NCBI RefSeq assembly: GCF_900172355.1
Contig: NZ_FWFZ01000004.1
Coordinates: 62,001 to 126,000 of the forward strand
Length of the DNA stretch: 64,000 nucleotides
Direction: 5' to 3'
Source: Roseisalinus antarcticus
Lineage (GTDB): Bacteria; Pseudomonadota; Alphaproteobacteria; Rhodobacterales; Rhodobacteraceae
The notes beneath the pieces are model-generated. The model saw nothing but the letters and a program-made list of their open reading frames with translations. It searched no databases and was not told the origin of the DNA. The first letter of the stretch is position 1. Every line of letters begins with the position of its first letter. Below are positions 7,320-16,669 of this stretch, piece after piece. The position numbers and the translations under genes were made by a program.

Positions 7320-8457
7320 CAGAACAGACGTAGGCGGGGGCGCTGCCCCCGTCGCCCCATGGGCGACTCCCCCGGGATATTCCGAAGGCAATGAAGGGGC
7401 TGGCTGGCTTCAGAGACTGGCCGGGTCGCGGCGGTTTCAGAGCCTTGCCATGCGGATACCACTGGTGCGCCGGCTTGTGCGGCGCGAGGGTGAGGCGATG
7501 TTCGACCTGGTCGCCGGGTTCTGCCACGCGCAGATCTTGATGGGGCTGGTCGACCTCGGCGTGTTTGCGCGGTTGGAGCGCGGCCCCGTTCCGCTGGCGG
7601 CGCTTGCCGCGGAGACGTCGGTTCCCGAGGTGCGGATGGCGGTGCTGGTCCGGGCCGGCGCGGCTCTGGGTCTGTTGTCGGAGCGGTTTGGCCGGGTGCG
7701 CCTGACGGCGCGGGGCGCGGCGTTGGCAGCGGTGCCCGGATTGCCGGGCATGATCGCCCATCACCGGATCCTGTATCGCGATCTGTCGGACCCCGCGGCG
7801 TTCTTCCGTGACGAGGTGGAGACGGAGCTGGCCGGGTTCTGGCCCTATGTCTTCGGTGCCGGCGCGGCGTCGGATCCCGGGCAGGCCGCGGCCTATTCCC
7901 GGTTGATGGCGGACAGCCAGTTGCTGGTGGCGGAGGACACGCTGGCGCTGGCCAACCTGTCGAATGCGCGTCACCTGATGGATGTGGGCGGCGGGACAGG
8001 GGCCTTTCTGGCGGCGGTGGCCGCGCGCCACCCGGCGCTGCGACTCACCTTGTTCGATCTTCCGGCCGTGGCGCCCGAAGCGGCGACTCGGCTCGGACCC
8101 CGGGCGGAGATTCGGTCCGGCTCGTTCCGTGACGATCCGCTGCCGTGCGGGGCCGATACGATTTCTCTGGTGCGTGTCCTCTATGACCATGACGACACGA
8201 CCGTGCGGGCCCTGCTGGCCGCCGCCCATGCCGCGCTGCCGGCCGGCGGGCGGCTGATCGTGAGCGAACCGATGTCCGGGTCCCGCGCCGGAGACGCCTA
8301 TTTCGCCCTGTATTGTATGGCCATGCGCACCGGTCGGGTGCGCCGCGCCCGAGAGATCGGCGCGCTGATGCGCGAGGCGGGGTTTCAGACCGACGGCAAG
8401 GGACGGAGCCGGCGGCCTTTTGTCACCAGCGTCGTCACCGGTGTCAGGAAAAGTTGA
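7312..8457 (+). CDS. crtF: demethylspheroidene O-methyltransferase CrtF
   Basis: CrtF methylates the 1-hydroxyl of demethylspheroidene using SAM. Homology begins at SRRFQSLAMRIPLVRRLVR and includes the MDVGGGTGAFLAAVAARHP motif and the GGRLIVSEPMSG post-motif region typical of plant-type O-methyltransferases. The GTG at 7312 overlaps the end of crtE and follows GGAGATGGTGCCC. With this start (381 aa) the first ~28 codons are read through a copy of the dispersed hairpin repeat (7334-7396), giving a low-complexity segment VGGGAAPVAPWATPPGYSEG. No other in-frame ATG/GTG precedes the conserved block closely. The stop lies within the first bchC PpsR operator. Confidence 0.92.
   Translation: MSDRTDVGGGAAPVAPWATPPGYSEGNEGAGWLQRLAGSRRFQSLAMRIPLVRRLVRREGEAMFDLVAGFCHAQILMGLVDLGVFARLERGPVPLAALAAETSVPEVRMAVLVRAGAALGLLSERFGRVRLTARGAALAAVPGLPGMIAHHRILYRDLSDPAAFFRDEVETELAGFWPYVFGAGAASDPGQAAAYSRLMADSQLLVAEDTLALANLSNARHLMDVGGGTGAFLAAVAARHPALRLTLFDLPAVAPEAATRLGPRAEIRSGSFRDDPLPCGADTISLVRVLYDHDDTTVRALLAAAHAALPAGGRLIVSEPMSGSRAGDAYFALYCMAMRTGRVRRAREIGALMREAGFQTDGKGRSRRPFVTSVVTGVRKS
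7334..7396 (+). repeat. dispersed double-hairpin repeat inside the crtF 5' end (copy 1)
   Basis: Two hairpins, GGGGGC-GCT-GCCCCC (7336-7350) and GTCGCCC-CAT-GGGCGAC (7351-7367), are followed by CCCCCGGGATATT and a purine-rich end. The same layout recurs at 39729-39799, with shorter relatives at 12087, 27978 and 33148. Here the element is inside the crtF reading frame rather than between genes. Confidence 0.75.
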
Positions 8458-8510
8458 CACCAGATGTGTTGCGACACATTGACATATAAGACTGTCAGCT
8501 TAAACTGACA
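8442..8510. promoter_or_regulatory. triple PpsR/CrtJ operator upstream of bchC
   Basis: There are three exact TGT-N12-ACA palindromes: TGTCAGGAAAAGTTGACA (8442-8459), TGTTGCGACACATTGACA (8467-8484) and TGTCAGCTTAAACTGACA (8493-8510). They are separated by 7 and 8 bp, so all lie on nearly the same helical face. The first overlaps the crtF stop codon. Sites two and three cover the predicted -35 and -10 boxes, the layout known for bchC in Rhodobacter but with one extra site. Confidence 0.9.
8479..8506 (+). promoter_or_regulatory. predicted bchC promoter
   Basis: TTGACA (8479-8484) and TAAACT (8501-8506) are separated by 16 bp and embedded in PpsR sites two and three. This would give bchCXYZ-puf its own repressible promoter inside the crtEF superoperon. 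It is inferred from sequence. Confidence 0.5.
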
Positions 8511-8561
8511 CCGAACAGCAAGGGTCCGAACGGGCCGAACGGGACAGGGGGGAACCACGTC

Positions 8562-9503
8562 ATGCACACAAGCGCCGTCATTCTCGAAGCGCCCGAAACG
8601 CTTGGCCTGGGACAGCTGGATCTCGTATCGCCCGAAGCTTCGGACATCGTGGTCGAGATCAGCCATTCGGGAATCTCGACCGGGACTGAAAAACTCTTCT
8701 GGTCCGGGAAGATGCCGCCGTTTCCGGGCATGGGTTATCCGCTTGTTCCGGGGTACGAGGCCGCCGGCGAAGTCGTCGAGGCCGGGGCCGATACCGGCTT
8801 TCGTGTCGGCCAGCGCGTCTTCGTTCCGGGTGCGAATTGCTTTGAAGGGGCCCATGGCCTGTTCGGCGGCGCGGCCGGGACGCTGGTCAGCAAGGCGACC
8901 CGGGCGGTGCGAATCGACGCCGGGCTGCAGGCCGAAGGCGCGTTGCTTGCCCTGGCCGCGACAGCGCGCCATGCCATGGCCGGCCCTGACAGGGCGGTTC
9001 CGGAGCTGATCATCGGTCACGGTGTCCTCGGGCGCCTGCTGGCCCGCCTGACGATTGCCGCCGGGGCGCCCGCGCCCACGGTGTGGGAAGTGAACCCCGA
9101 CCGGATGACCGGGGCCGTGGGGTATGACGTGATCAGCCCCGACGACGATTCGCGCCGCGACTATGCCGCGATCTACGACGCTTCCGGGCGGGGCGATCTG
9201 CTCAACGATTGGATCGGGCGCATTGCCCGGGGTGGCGAGGTCGTGCTGGCCGGGTTCTATTCCGAGCCACTGTCCTTTGCATTCCCGCCCGCCTTCATGA
9301 AGGAGGCGCGGCTGCGGATCGCCGCCGAATGGACCCCCGACGACCTGACCGCGACGCGGGCCCTGGTCGAAAGCGGCGCACTGTCGCTGGGCGGTCTCAT
9401 CACACACCACAGCCGGCCCGAAGATGCCGCCGATGCGTATCGCACGGCCTTCTCGGATGCGGGCTGTCTCAAAATGATACTCGATTGGAAAGGTGCAGCA
9501 TGA
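8562..9503 (+). CDS. bchC: bacteriochlorophyllide a dehydrogenase BchC
   Basis: BchC oxidises the 3-hydroxyethyl group to 3-acetyl in the last ring-A step to bacteriochlorophyllide a. The 313-aa protein resembles zinc-type medium-chain dehydrogenases, with the block [36 protein letters not shown] and a Rossmann-like centre around [14 protein letters not shown]. An AGGGGGGAA Shine-Dalgarno precedes the ATG. The stop overlaps the bchX ATG (ATGA). Confidence 0.95.
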   Translation: MHTSAVILEAPETLGLGQLDLVSPEASDIVVEISHSGISTGTEKLFWSGKMPPFPGMGYPLVPGYEAAGEVVEAGADTGFRVGQRVFVPGANCFEGAHGLFGGAAGTLVSKATRAVRIDAGLQAEGALLALAATARHAMAGPDRAVPELIIGHGVLGRLLARLTIAAGAPAPTVWEVNPDRMTGAVGYDVISPDDDSRRDYAAIYDASGRGDLLNDWIGRIARGGEVVLAGFYSEPLSFAFPPAFMKEARLRIAAEWTPDDLTATRALVESGALSLGGLITHHSRPEDAADAYRTAFSDAGCLKMILDWKGAA

Positions 9504-10501
9504 AAGACGAAGTCCCCAACCTGAAGGACTACGACGCGCGGCTCAAGGACGAGGCGAACGAGGCCTCTCTGGAGGTCCCGCAGGGCGAGCCCACGTCGAA
9601 GACCCAGATCATCGCGATCTACGGCAAGGGCGGCATCGGCAAGTCGTTCACGCTGGCCAACCTCAGCCACATGATGGCCGAGCAGGGCAAGCGCGTGCTG
9701 CTGATCGGCTGCGACCCGAAATCCGATACGACCTCCCTGCTGTTCGGCGGCAAGGCGTGCCCGACGATCATCGAGACCTCGAGCAAGAAGAAGCTTGCGG
9801 GCGAAGAGGTGAAGATCGGCGATGTCTGCTTCAAGAGGGGCGGTGTCTTTGCCATGGAGCTGGGCGGGCCGGAGGTTGGCCGCGGTTGCGGCGGGCGTGG
9901 CATCATCCACGGCTTCGAGTTGCTGGAGAAGCTGGGCTTTCACGACTGGGACTTCGACTACGTCCTGCTCGATTTCCTGGGCGACGTGGTCTGCGGCGGG
10001 TTCGGCCTGCCGATCGCACGGGACATGGCGCAGAAGGTGATCTTGGTCGCGTCCAACGACCTGCAGTCGCTCTACGTCGCCAACAACGTCTGCTCGGCGG
10101 TGGAATATTTCCGCAAGCTGGGCGGCAATGTCGGGGTCGCGGGCCTGGTAGTGAACAAGGACGACCATTCGGGCGAGGCACAGGCCTTTGCCGAGGCGGT
10201 CGGCATCCCGATCCTCGCCTCGATCCCGCAGGACGACGATTTGCGCAAGAAATCGGCGAACTACCAGATCGTCGGCACCGGGGCCTCGCCCTGGGGGGCG
10301 CTCTTTGCCGAGCTGGGGATGAACGTGGGCGAGGCTGCGCCGCAGCGGCCCACCGCGCTGAAACAGGACGAGCTTCTGGCGCTGTTCGACGGGTCCGAGA
10401 CCGGGGCGGGCTATACCCTGGTGCCCGCCACCGACGAGGACATGCGCGGCTCCAATGCCGAGGCCAAGGTTTCGCTCGAGGTCATCTACGATGACGCGTG
10501 A
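9500..10501 (+). CDS. bchX: chlorophyllide a reductase iron protein BchX
   Basis: BchX is the NifH-like ATP-driven electron donor of chlorophyllide a oxidoreductase, acting with BchYZ to reduce ring B. The 333-aa protein has the P-loop GKGGIGKS at residues 42-49 and [4Fe-4S]-binding Cys blocks GRGCGGRGI and DVVCGGFG. The N-terminal ~35-residue acidic extension is usual for BchX. It overlaps bchC by 4 nt and bchY by 11 nt. Confidence 0.97.
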   Translation: MKDEVPNLKDYDARLKDEANEASLEVPQGEPTSKTQIIAIYGKGGIGKSFTLANLSHMMAEQGKRVLLIGCDPKSDTTSLLFGGKACPTIIETSSKKKLAGEEVKIGDVCFKRGGVFAMELGGPEVGRGCGGRGIIHGFELLEKLGFHDWDFDYVLLDFLGDVVCGGFGLPIARDMAQKVILVASNDLQSLYVANNVCSAVEYFRKLGGNVGVAGLVVNKDDHSGEAQAFAEAVGIPILASIPQDDDLRKKSANYQIVGTGASPWGALFAELGMNVGEAAPQRPTALKQDELLALFDGSETGAGYTLVPATDEDMRGSNAEAKVSLEVIYDDA

Positions 10502-12062
10502 AGGGTTCGAAGTCGGCTATGACGACAGCGGCGAGGTCGCCGTGATCCGCAGCGAGGCGCCGGCCGAGGCCGCCGCTCCCGTCGCGCCTGAGGACGGTCT
10601 TGGCTGTCATTCCGGGTCCGAGATGGAAAAGGCCGCCGACATGGCCGCGCCCGACCTGATGGCCAAGCTGCGCGCGGATTACCCAACGGGCCCGCATGAC
10701 AAGCCGCAATCCATGTGCCCGGCGTTCGGATCGCTCCGCGTGGGTCTGCGGATGAAGCGGGTGGCGACGGTGCTGTCCGGCTCTGCCTGTTGCGTCTACG
10801 GGCTGACCTTCGTGTCGCATTTCTACGGGGCGCGCCGGTCGGTCGGCTACGTGCCGTTCAATTCCGAGACGCTGGTGACCGGCAAGCTGTTCGAGGACAT
10901 CCGCGAGGCGGTGCACGACCTGGCCGATCCCGACCGCTATGACGCGGTGGTGGTGACGAACCTCTGCGTGCCGACGGCCTCGGGCGTGCCGCTGCGGCTG
11001 TTGCCCGACGAGATCAACGGGGTGCGGATCATCGGCATCGACGTGCCGGGGTTCGGCATTCCGACCCATGCCGAGGCGAAGGACGTGCTCGCCGGAGCGA
11101 TGCTGAAATATGCCCGCGAAGAGGCGATGGCCGGCCCGGTGCCGCGCCCTGTCTCGAAGACCGACGACCGCCCGACCGTGACCCTGCTGGGCGAGATGTT
11201 TCCGGCGGATCCGATGATGATCGGCGCGATGCTGGCCCCGCTGGGCCTTGCCGCCGGTCCGGTTGTTCCGACCCGCGAGTGGCGCGAGCTTTATGCCGCG
11301 CTCGATTGCGGGGCGGTGGCTGCGATCCATCCGTTCTATACCGCCTCTGTGAGGGAATTTCAGACGGCGGGCCGGCCGATCATCGGGTCCGCCCCGGTGG
11401 GCCATGACGGCACGGCCGACTGGCTGGCCGCGATCGGCGAGGCCTTCGGGCTATCCGCCGATGTCGTCGGCGCCGCGCAGAATGCGTTCCTGCCCGCGAT
11501 CAAGGCCGCACTTGCCGCCAAGCCGATCAACGGGCGGATCACGCTGTCGGGCTACGAGGGCTCTGAATTGCTGGTCGCACGGCTGCTGATCGAGAGCGGC
11601 GCGGATGTGCCTTACGTGGGCACCGCCTGCCCAAAGACGCCCTGGTCCGCGGCCGATGCCGAATGGCTCGCCGCGAAGGGCGTGACGGTGAAGTATCGCG
11701 CCTCGCTGGAGGATGACCTCGCGGCGATGGAGAATTTCCGGCCCGACCTGGCGATCGGCACGACGCCGGTGGTGCAGAAGGCCAAGGAGATGGCGCTTCC
11801 GGGGCTGTATTTCACCAACCTGATTTCGGCGCGGCCGCTGATGGGGCCGGCCGGGGCAGGGTCCCTGGCGGAGGTCGTCAACGCTGCCATCGCGGGCAAG
11901 GCCCGGATGGACAGCATGAAGGCGTTCTTCGACGGCGTGGGCCATGGCGATACCGCCGGTGTCTGGGAAGGGTCGCCGAACCTGCGCCCCGATTTCCGGG
12001 CCCAGCACCAGAAGAAGCTGGACAAGCAGGCGCGCGCCAAGGCTGCGGAGCAGATGATATGA
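10491..12062 (+). CDS. bchY: chlorophyllide a reductase subunit BchY
   Basis: BchY is the NifD/BchN-like subunit of the catalytic BchYZ component of chlorophyllide a reductase. The 523-aa protein carries conserved cysteine contexts [19 protein letters not shown] and [12 protein letters not shown], which would help bind the [4Fe-4S] cluster. The chosen ATG overlaps the end of bchX by 11 nt and follows GAGG; a later start at [10 protein letters not shown] would lose about 45 poorly conserved residues. Copy 2 of the hairpin repeat follows the stop. Confidence 0.95.
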   Translation: MTREGFEVGYDDSGEVAVIRSEAPAEAAAPVAPEDGLGCHSGSEMEKAADMAAPDLMAKLRADYPTGPHDKPQSMCPAFGSLRVGLRMKRVATVLSGSACCVYGLTFVSHFYGARRSVGYVPFNSETLVTGKLFEDIREAVHDLADPDRYDAVVVTNLCVPTASGVPLRLLPDEINGVRIIGIDVPGFGIPTHAEAKDVLAGAMLKYAREEAMAGPVPRPVSKTDDRPTVTLLGEMFPADPMMIGAMLAPLGLAAGPVVPTREWRELYAALDCGAVAAIHPFYTASVREFQTAGRPIIGSAPVGHDGTADWLAAIGEAFGLSADVVGAAQNAFLPAIKAALAAKPINGRITLSGYEGSELLVARLLIESGADVPYVGTACPKTPWSAADAEWLAAKGVTVKYRASLEDDLAAMENFRPDLAIGTTPVVQKAKEMALPGLYFTNLISARPLMGPAGAGSLAEVVNAAIAGKARMDSMKAFFDGVGHGDTAGVWEGSPNLRPDFRAQHQKKLDKQARAKAAEQMI

Positions 12063-12086
12063 TCGTGGGTTCCGCCATGTTGAGCC

Positions 12087-12133
12087 GCCCGGGGCGCTGC
12101 CCCGGACCCCGGAGTTTTCCGGCCAAGATGAAG
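12087..12133 (+). repeat. dispersed hairpin repeat, bchY-bchZ gap (copy 2)
   Basis: A hairpin CCGGGGC-GCT-GCCCCGG-like core is followed by ACCCCGGAGTTTTCC and GGCCAAGATGAAG. The reverse complement of 27985-28033 is the same sequence apart from about one position. It ends 17 bp upstream of bchZ, and the following GGGGAGGG provides the ribosome-binding site. Confidence 0.8.
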
Positions 12134-12150
12134 CTGGGGAGGGTTTTCCC

Positions 12151-13620
12151 ATGCTAGTTCAGGACCACGACCGCGCGGGCGGATACTGGGGCGCGATCTA
12201 TGCATTCTGTGCCGTCAAGGGATTGCAGGTGGTGATCGACGGCCCCGTGGGCTGCGAGAACCTGCCGGTCACATCCGTGCTGCATTACACCGACGGCCTT
12301 CCGCCGCACGAATTGCCCATCGTGGTGACCGGGCTGGGCGAGGACGAGCTGGGCCGGGACGGGACCGAAGGGGCGATGAAGCGGGCGTGGAACACGCTCG
12401 ATCCGGCGCTGCCCGCGGTGGTCGTCACAGGCTCTATCGCCGAGATGATCGGTGGCGGCGTGACGCCCATGGGCACGAACATCCAGAGGTTCCTGCCGCG
12501 GACCATCGATGAGGACCAGTGGGAGAGCGCGGATCGCGCGATGACCTGGATCTTTACCGAGTTCGGCATGACCAAGGGCCGGATGCCGCCCGAGAAGAAG
12601 CGCGACGAGGGCGCGGCGCCCCGCGTCAACATCCTCGGTCCGATGTATGGCACGTTCAACATGCCGTCCGACCTGGCCGAGATCCGTCGCCTGGTCGAGG
12701 GGATCGGCGCCGAGGTCAACATGGTCATGCCGCTGGGCGCCCATCTGGCCGAGATGCGCAACCTGGTGAATGCGGATGTGAACATCAGCATGTATCGCGA
12801 ATTCGGCCGGGGTCTCTGCGAGGTTCTGGGCAAGCCCTACCTGCAGGCGCCGTTCGGCCTCGACAGCACCACGAAGTTCCTGCGCAAGCTGGGTGAGCTG
12901 ACGGGCCTCGACCCCGAGCCCTTCATCGAGCGCGAGAAGCATTCGACGCTGAAGCCGGTCTGGGATCTCTGGCGCTCTGTCACCCAGGATTTCTATGCGA
13001 CGGCGTCCTTCGCCATCGTCGCCAACGAGACCTATGCCCGGGGCATCCGGAACTACCTTGAGAACGACCTCGGGTTCCCCTGTGCCTTTGCCGTCGCGCG
13101 CTGTCGCGGCGCCAAGACGAACAACGAGGAAGTGCGCGCCCTGATGGGCGAAAAGCGCCCGCTGATCGTCATGGGCTCGATCAACGAGAAGATGTATCTC
13201 GCCGAACTCAAGGCCGGGCACGGACCCGCGCCCGCGTTCATCCCGGCGAGCTTTCCGGGCGCCGCCATCCGGCGGCACACGGGCACGCCGTTCATGGGCT
13301 ATGCCGGGGCGACGTATGTTCTGCAGGAAGTGTGCAACGGGCTGTTCGATGCGCTGTTCCACATCCTGCCCCTGGGCTCTGTCATGGATGCGGGGGGCGA
13401 CGCCACGCTCACCCCCCTGCGCCGCGATTTCCCCTGGGATGCCGATGCGCAGGCGAAGCTGGACGAGATCGTATCCAGCCATCCGATCCTGACACGTATT
13501 TCCGCCGCCAAGACATTGAGGGACGCTGCCGAGCAGGCCGCCCTCGACCAGGGCGCGGAGAGGGTGGTCCTTCAGACCGTCCAAGCACTCGAAACGAGCA
13601 AGGGAGGCTCCTCAAGATGA
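12151..13620 (+). CDS. bchZ: chlorophyllide a reductase subunit BchZ
   Basis: BchZ is the NifK/BchB-like partner of BchY. The 489-aa protein starts [19 protein letters not shown] and has the cluster-ligand context [13 protein letters not shown] and the blocks [20 protein letters not shown] and [22 protein letters not shown] Shine-Dalgarno precedes the ATG. It overlaps pufQ by 4 nt (ATGA), linking pigment synthesis to the puf operon; puf promoters in Rhodobacter lie within or near the end of bchZ. Confidence 0.96.
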   Translation: MLVQDHDRAGGYWGAIYAFCAVKGLQVVIDGPVGCENLPVTSVLHYTDGLPPHELPIVVTGLGEDELGRDGTEGAMKRAWNTLDPALPAVVVTGSIAEMIGGGVTPMGTNIQRFLPRTIDEDQWESADRAMTWIFTEFGMTKGRMPPEKKRDEGAAPRVNILGPMYGTFNMPSDLAEIRRLVEGIGAEVNMVMPLGAHLAEMRNLVNADVNISMYREFGRGLCEVLGKPYLQAPFGLDSTTKFLRKLGELTGLDPEPFIEREKHSTLKPVWDLWRSVTQDFYATASFAIVANETYARGIRNYLENDLGFPCAFAVARCRGAKTNNEEVRALMGEKRPLIVMGSINEKMYLAELKAGHGPAPAFIPASFPGAAIRRHTGTPFMGYAGATYVLQEVCNGLFDALFHILPLGSVMDAGGDATLTPLRRDFPWDADAQAKLDEIVSSHPILTRISAAKTLRDAAEQAALDQGAERVVLQTVQALETSKGGSSR

Positions 13621-13844
13621 CGGACTTCACAACCGACGCACCGGTCGTCCGACAGCGGAGCACCAACGCGCCCCGCCGCGAATATTACGCCTATTTCGCC
13701 GTGATCTTTCTGGCCACGCTGCCGCTTGCCCTGCTGACCTGGGCATTGACGGCGCTGCGCCACGGACACCTGCCCGAGAAGGGCCCGATCAAGCGGGCCT
13801 GGTCGCAGGCACGGATCATCACGCCGCACATCTTCAGCGCGTGA
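13617..13844 (+). CDS. pufQ: PufQ, bacteriochlorophyll synthesis/assembly cofactor
   Basis: This 75-aa protein has one hydrophobic segment ([22 protein letters not shown], roughly residues 26-47) flanked by charged ends, and it ends [17 protein letters not shown]. PufQ proteins are small membrane proteins that promote bacteriochlorophyll formation and are always encoded at the head of puf in Rhodobacter. The position and coupling to bchZ support the call. About 150 nt with two hairpins separate it from pufB. Confidence 0.93.
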   Translation: MTDFTTDAPVVRQRSTNAPRREYYAYFAVIFLATLPLALLTWALTALRHGHLPEKGPIKRAWSQARIITPHIFSA

Positions 13845-13890
13845 CACCAGTTTGCTCGGGATAGCCTGCGCGGCGTCCCGATCAAGATCT

Positions 13891-13936
13891 GCCATCCCTC
13901 AGGGGTGGCGGAACCAGGGCAGGGGATGAGCCCCTG
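13891..13936 (+). other. intercistronic hairpins between pufQ and pufB
   Basis: Stem 1 is GCCATCCC-TCA-GGGGTGGC (13891-13909, one G-U pair). Stem 2 is CAGGGG-ATGAG-CCCCTG (13920-13936). In Rhodobacter this segment is where puf mRNA is processed, leaving stable pufBA RNA. Neither hairpin has a U-run, so termination is unlikely. The pufB Shine-Dalgarno CGGAGGAAA follows. Confidence 0.6.
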
Positions 13937-13993
13937 TCGTAACCCGGCCGCGGGGGTCGCGCGGTGTCAGTACTTATTTCCGGAGGAAATACC

Positions 13994-14149
13994 ATGGCTG
14001 ACAATACTGACCTGTCCTTCACAGGTCTGACTGACGAGCAGGCGCAGGAGCTGCACTCGGTGTATATGAGCGGGTTTTCGATCTTTGCGATCGTCGCCGT
14101 CATCGCTCATATCCTGACGTACATCAAACTGCCCTGGTTCTCGTGGTAA
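13994..14149 (+). CDS. pufB: LH1 antenna beta polypeptide PufB
   Basis: This 51-aa core-antenna beta chain reads [20 protein letters not shown] and ends [15 protein letters not shown]. The His of AHILTY is the bacteriochlorophyll ligand and the C-terminal W-F-x-W cluster is typical of LH1 beta. There is one membrane helix (about residues 25-45). A strong GGAGGAAAT Shine-Dalgarno is present. Confidence 0.97.
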   Translation: MADNTDLSFTGLTDEQAQELHSVYMSGFSIFAIVAVIAHILTYIKLPWFSW

Positions 14150-14166
14150 GAGAGAGGAACTGAAAA

Positions 14167-14337
14167 ATGTCACAGTTCTACAAGATCTGGATGATCTGGG
14201 ATCCCCGCCGCGTTTTCGTGGCTCAGGGCGTGTTCCTCTTTTTGCTGGCGGTGATGATTCACCTCGTGCTGCTCAGCAATCCCCAAACGAACTGGCTCAC
14301 TCTGGCGTTCTCGCCCGAGATGGCCGCAGCCGAGTAA
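14167..14337 (+). CDS. pufA: LH1 antenna alpha polypeptide PufA
   Basis: This 56-aa core-antenna alpha chain reads [20 protein letters not shown], with a single membrane helix containing MIHLVLLS, whose His ligates bacteriochlorophyll, and ends SPEMAAAE. It begins 17 nt after the pufB stop and follows AGAGAGGAACTG. It pairs with PufB in the LH1 ring. A stable hairpin follows the gene. Confidence 0.97.
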   Translation: MSQFYKIWMIWDPRRVFVAQGVFLFLLAVMIHLVLLSNPQTNWLTLAFSPEMAAAE

Positions 14338-14360
14338 CTTCGGCCGTTTGGCATCATAGC

Positions 14361-14392
14361 CCGTGGGCGGAGGTCTTCGCCTCTGCCCACGG
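14361..14392 (+). other. pufA 3' stabilising hairpin
   Basis: A 13-bp stem (14361-14373 with 14380-14392, one G-U pair) has a 6-nt TCTTCG loop and sits in the pufA-pufL gap. There is no U-run. In Rhodobacter a hairpin here blocks 3'-5' decay, so that pufBA RNA accumulates in excess over pufLM and sets the LH1:RC ratio. Confidence 0.8.
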
Positions 14393-14464
14393 CAACCCGA
14401 ACCAAGATCCGCGGCACCCGTCGGCCCTTCGCAAGGCTGCCCGTGCCCTGCAAGGAGTTTGAAG

Positions 14465-15313
14465 ATGGCTCAGCTCAGCTTCGAAAGAAAGTACCGCGTC
14501 CAGGGTGGGACGTTGGTCGGCGGAGATCTGTTCGACTTCTGGGTTGGCCCCTTCTATGTGGGCTTCTTCGGAGTGACGACATTCTTTTTCGCTGCCCTCG
14601 GCACTGCCCTGATATTCTACGGAGCAGCCATGGAAGGGGTGTGGAACCCCTGGCTGATCTCTATCGACCCGCCCTCGCTCGATGTCGGGCTGGGGGCTGC
14701 CCCGCTGGCCGAAGGCGGGATCTGGCAGATCGTCACGATCTGCGCCATCGGCGCCTTCGTCAGTTGGATGATGCGCGAGGTGGAAATCTGCCGGAAGCTC
14801 GGGATCGGTTACCATGTCCCGTTCGCCTTCGGTGTCGCGATCCTCGCCTATGTGACGCTTGTCGTCATCCGGCCGGTGTTGCTGGGCGCCTGGGGACACG
14901 GTTTCCCCTATGGTATCTTCAGCCACCTCGACTGGGTGAACAACGTTGGCTACGCCTACGGCAACTTCCACTACAATCCCGCCCACATGATCGCGATCAC
15001 GTTCTTCTTCACGACGTGCTTTGCGCTCGCGCTCCATGGGTCCCTGGTCCTGTCGGCCGTGAACCCGGAGAAGGGCGAGAAGATCAAGACCCCCGATCAC
15101 GAGGATACCTACTTCCGCGATCTGATCGGCTATTCCATCGGGCCTCTCGGCATCCACCGCCTCGGTCTCTTCCTGGCGCTGAACGCCGGCCTCTGGAGCG
15201 CGATCTGCATCGTGATCTCCGGGACCGTCTGGTTCGGGCTCTGGGTCGACTGGTGGTACTGGTACGTCGATCTGCCCTGGTGGGTAAATCTCGAAGGAGG
15301 CGTCAATGGCTGA
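14465..15313 (+). CDS. pufL: reaction centre L subunit PufL
   Basis: PufL is the 282-aa L subunit of the type-II reaction centre, with five membrane helices. Conserved contexts for the pigment and iron ligands are visible: FSHLDW, NPAHM, ALHG and GIHRLG. The start [15 protein letters not shown] was chosen over an upstream in-frame ATG because it matches the family N-terminus and has an AAGGAG Shine-Dalgarno. It overlaps pufM by 8 nt. Confidence 0.98.
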   Translation: MAQLSFERKYRVQGGTLVGGDLFDFWVGPFYVGFFGVTTFFFAALGTALIFYGAAMEGVWNPWLISIDPPSLDVGLGAAPLAEGGIWQIVTICAIGAFVSWMMREVEICRKLGIGYHVPFAFGVAILAYVTLVVIRPVLLGAWGHGFPYGIFSHLDWVNNVGYAYGNFHYNPAHMIAITFFFTTCFALALHGSLVLSAVNPEKGEKIKTPDHEDTYFRDLIGYSIGPLGIHRLGLFLALNAGLWSAICIVISGTVWFGLWVDWWYWYVDLPWWVNLEGGVNG

Positions 15314-16232
15314 GTATCAGAACATCTTCACCCAGGTTCAGGTCGCTGGACCCCCAGAAATGGGGGTCGACGACACCGGGATGGACCTGAACGCCGGACG
15401 CTACGGCAAGCCTGGCATCTCACGCCTCTTCGGCCTCTTCGGCAACGCCCAGCTCGGCCCGATCTACCTCGGCCCCTGGGGTGTCATCAGCCTCGCGACC
15501 GGCACGATGTGGTTCTTCATCATCGGCTTGTCGTACTGGTCCCAGGCCGGCTTCCACCCCGGCGTGTTCATGCGCGACCTGTTCTGGTTCTCGCTTGATC
15601 CGCCGCCGGCGGAATACGGGCTCGGCATCCCGCCGCTGGGGGAGGGGCTGGGCTGGCTGATCGCTTCGTTCTTCTTCCTGATCGCGATCGTCACCTGGTG
15701 GGTGCGAACCTACCAGCGGGCCGCGGACCTGAAGATGGGCAAGCACGTCGCATGGGCTTTCGCCTCGGCCATCTGGCTGGTCATGGTGCTCGGGCTGTTC
15801 CGCCCGATCCTCATGGGCAGCTGGTCCGAAGCGGTTCCCTACGGCATCTTCAGCCACCTCGACTGGACCAACCTGTTCTCCATCACCTACGGCAACCTGT
15901 TCTACAATCCGTTCCACGCGCTCTCGATCGCCTTCCTCTACGGGTCGGCCCTCCTGTTCGCGATGCACGGGGCGACGATCCTCGCCGTCAGCCGCTTCGG
16001 CGGCGAGCGCGAGATCGAACAGATCGTGGACCGTGGAACCGCCTCCGAGCGCGCCGCGCTCTTCTGGAGGTGGACCATGGGCTTCAACGCCACGATGGAA
16101 GGCATCCACCGCTGGGCCTGGTGGTTCGCGGTCCTGACCACGCTCACGGGCGGCATCGGGATCCTGCTCACCGGCACGGTTGTCGACAACTGGTACGTCT
16201 GGGCCCAGGTCCACGGCTACGCACCGCAGTAA
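15306..16232 (+). CDS. pufM: reaction centre M subunit PufM
   Basis: PufM is the 308-aa M subunit; it begins [20 protein letters not shown]. It contains [23 protein letters not shown] and EGIHRWAWW, which supply the bacteriochlorophyll, special-pair and non-haem iron ligands. The length equals the R. sphaeroides protein. It forms the RC core with PufL and PuhA. Confidence 0.98.
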   Translation: MAEYQNIFTQVQVAGPPEMGVDDTGMDLNAGRYGKPGISRLFGLFGNAQLGPIYLGPWGVISLATGTMWFFIIGLSYWSQAGFHPGVFMRDLFWFSLDPPPAEYGLGIPPLGEGLGWLIASFFFLIAIVTWWVRTYQRAADLKMGKHVAWAFASAIWLVMVLGLFRPILMGSWSEAVPYGIFSHLDWTNLFSITYGNLFYNPFHALSIAFLYGSALLFAMHGATILAVSRFGGEREIEQIVDRGTASERAALFWRWTMGFNATMEGIHRWAWWFAVLTTLTGGIGILLTGTVVDNWYVWAQVHGYAPQ

Positions 16233-16244
16233 GGGAGAGAAACG

Positions 16245-16475
16245 ATGTCCAACAACGACGACATGCTCGAACTCGGTCGCAAAGGCCAACTCTCGGCCAA
16301 CGTGACCTACCTGATGCTCAAGGGTGCGGGCTATGCCCTGGCTTTCGTCCTTGCCATCTGGCTCGTGATCGCCGTGATCGCCTTCATCGGGCGGCAATTG
16401 CCCGAAGACAGCCGGTTCACGCCAGATCCCACGCCGACGTCATTCCTCGTCATCGAGGACGTGCCGTTCGCCTGA
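16245..16475 (+). CDS. pufX: PufX-like RC-LH1 core protein
   Basis: This 76-aa protein with one membrane helix sits in the pufX position. It shares the PufX pattern of a hydrophilic N-terminus, then MLKGAGYA, a helix (about residues 29-50) and GRQLPEDSR. PufX opens the LH1 ring for quinone exchange and, in R. sphaeroides, supports dimer formation. The GxxxG spacing of the R. sphaeroides helix is not seen here (G27-A-G29-Y-A-L-A). The sequence is divergent, so identification rests on position plus these motifs. A strong terminator follows. Confidence 0.82.
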   Translation: MSNNDDMLELGRKGQLSANVTYLMLKGAGYALAFVLAIWLVIAVIAFIGRQLPEDSRFTPDPTPTSFLVIEDVPFA

Positions 16476-16615
16476 CACCGGGACAGGGCGCGGGGGAAAC
16501 TTCGCTCGCGCCCTTCGCCGTCGGACCGCCGCCCCGGCAGTGGTTCGTCACTACGGGGTTTCCCGTCTTTCCCACGGGGGGCTCCAGTTCCCTTCCTGTT
16601 GGCTACAGGAAACTG

Positions 16616-16650
16616 GCGCCGCAAGGGGGCAAACCCTTGCGGCGCTTTTT
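16616..16650 (+). terminator. puf operon Rho-independent terminator
   Basis: A perfect 12-bp GC-rich stem (16616-16627 with 16634-16645), a 6-nt loop GGCAAA and TTTTT (16646-16650) lie 141 nt after pufX and 20 nt before dxs. This should end most puf transcripts and separate puf from dxs. A weaker imperfect stem starts just upstream (about 16584-16616). Confidence 0.9.
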
Positions 16651-16669
16651 CATTCAAAGGGAGGATGCC

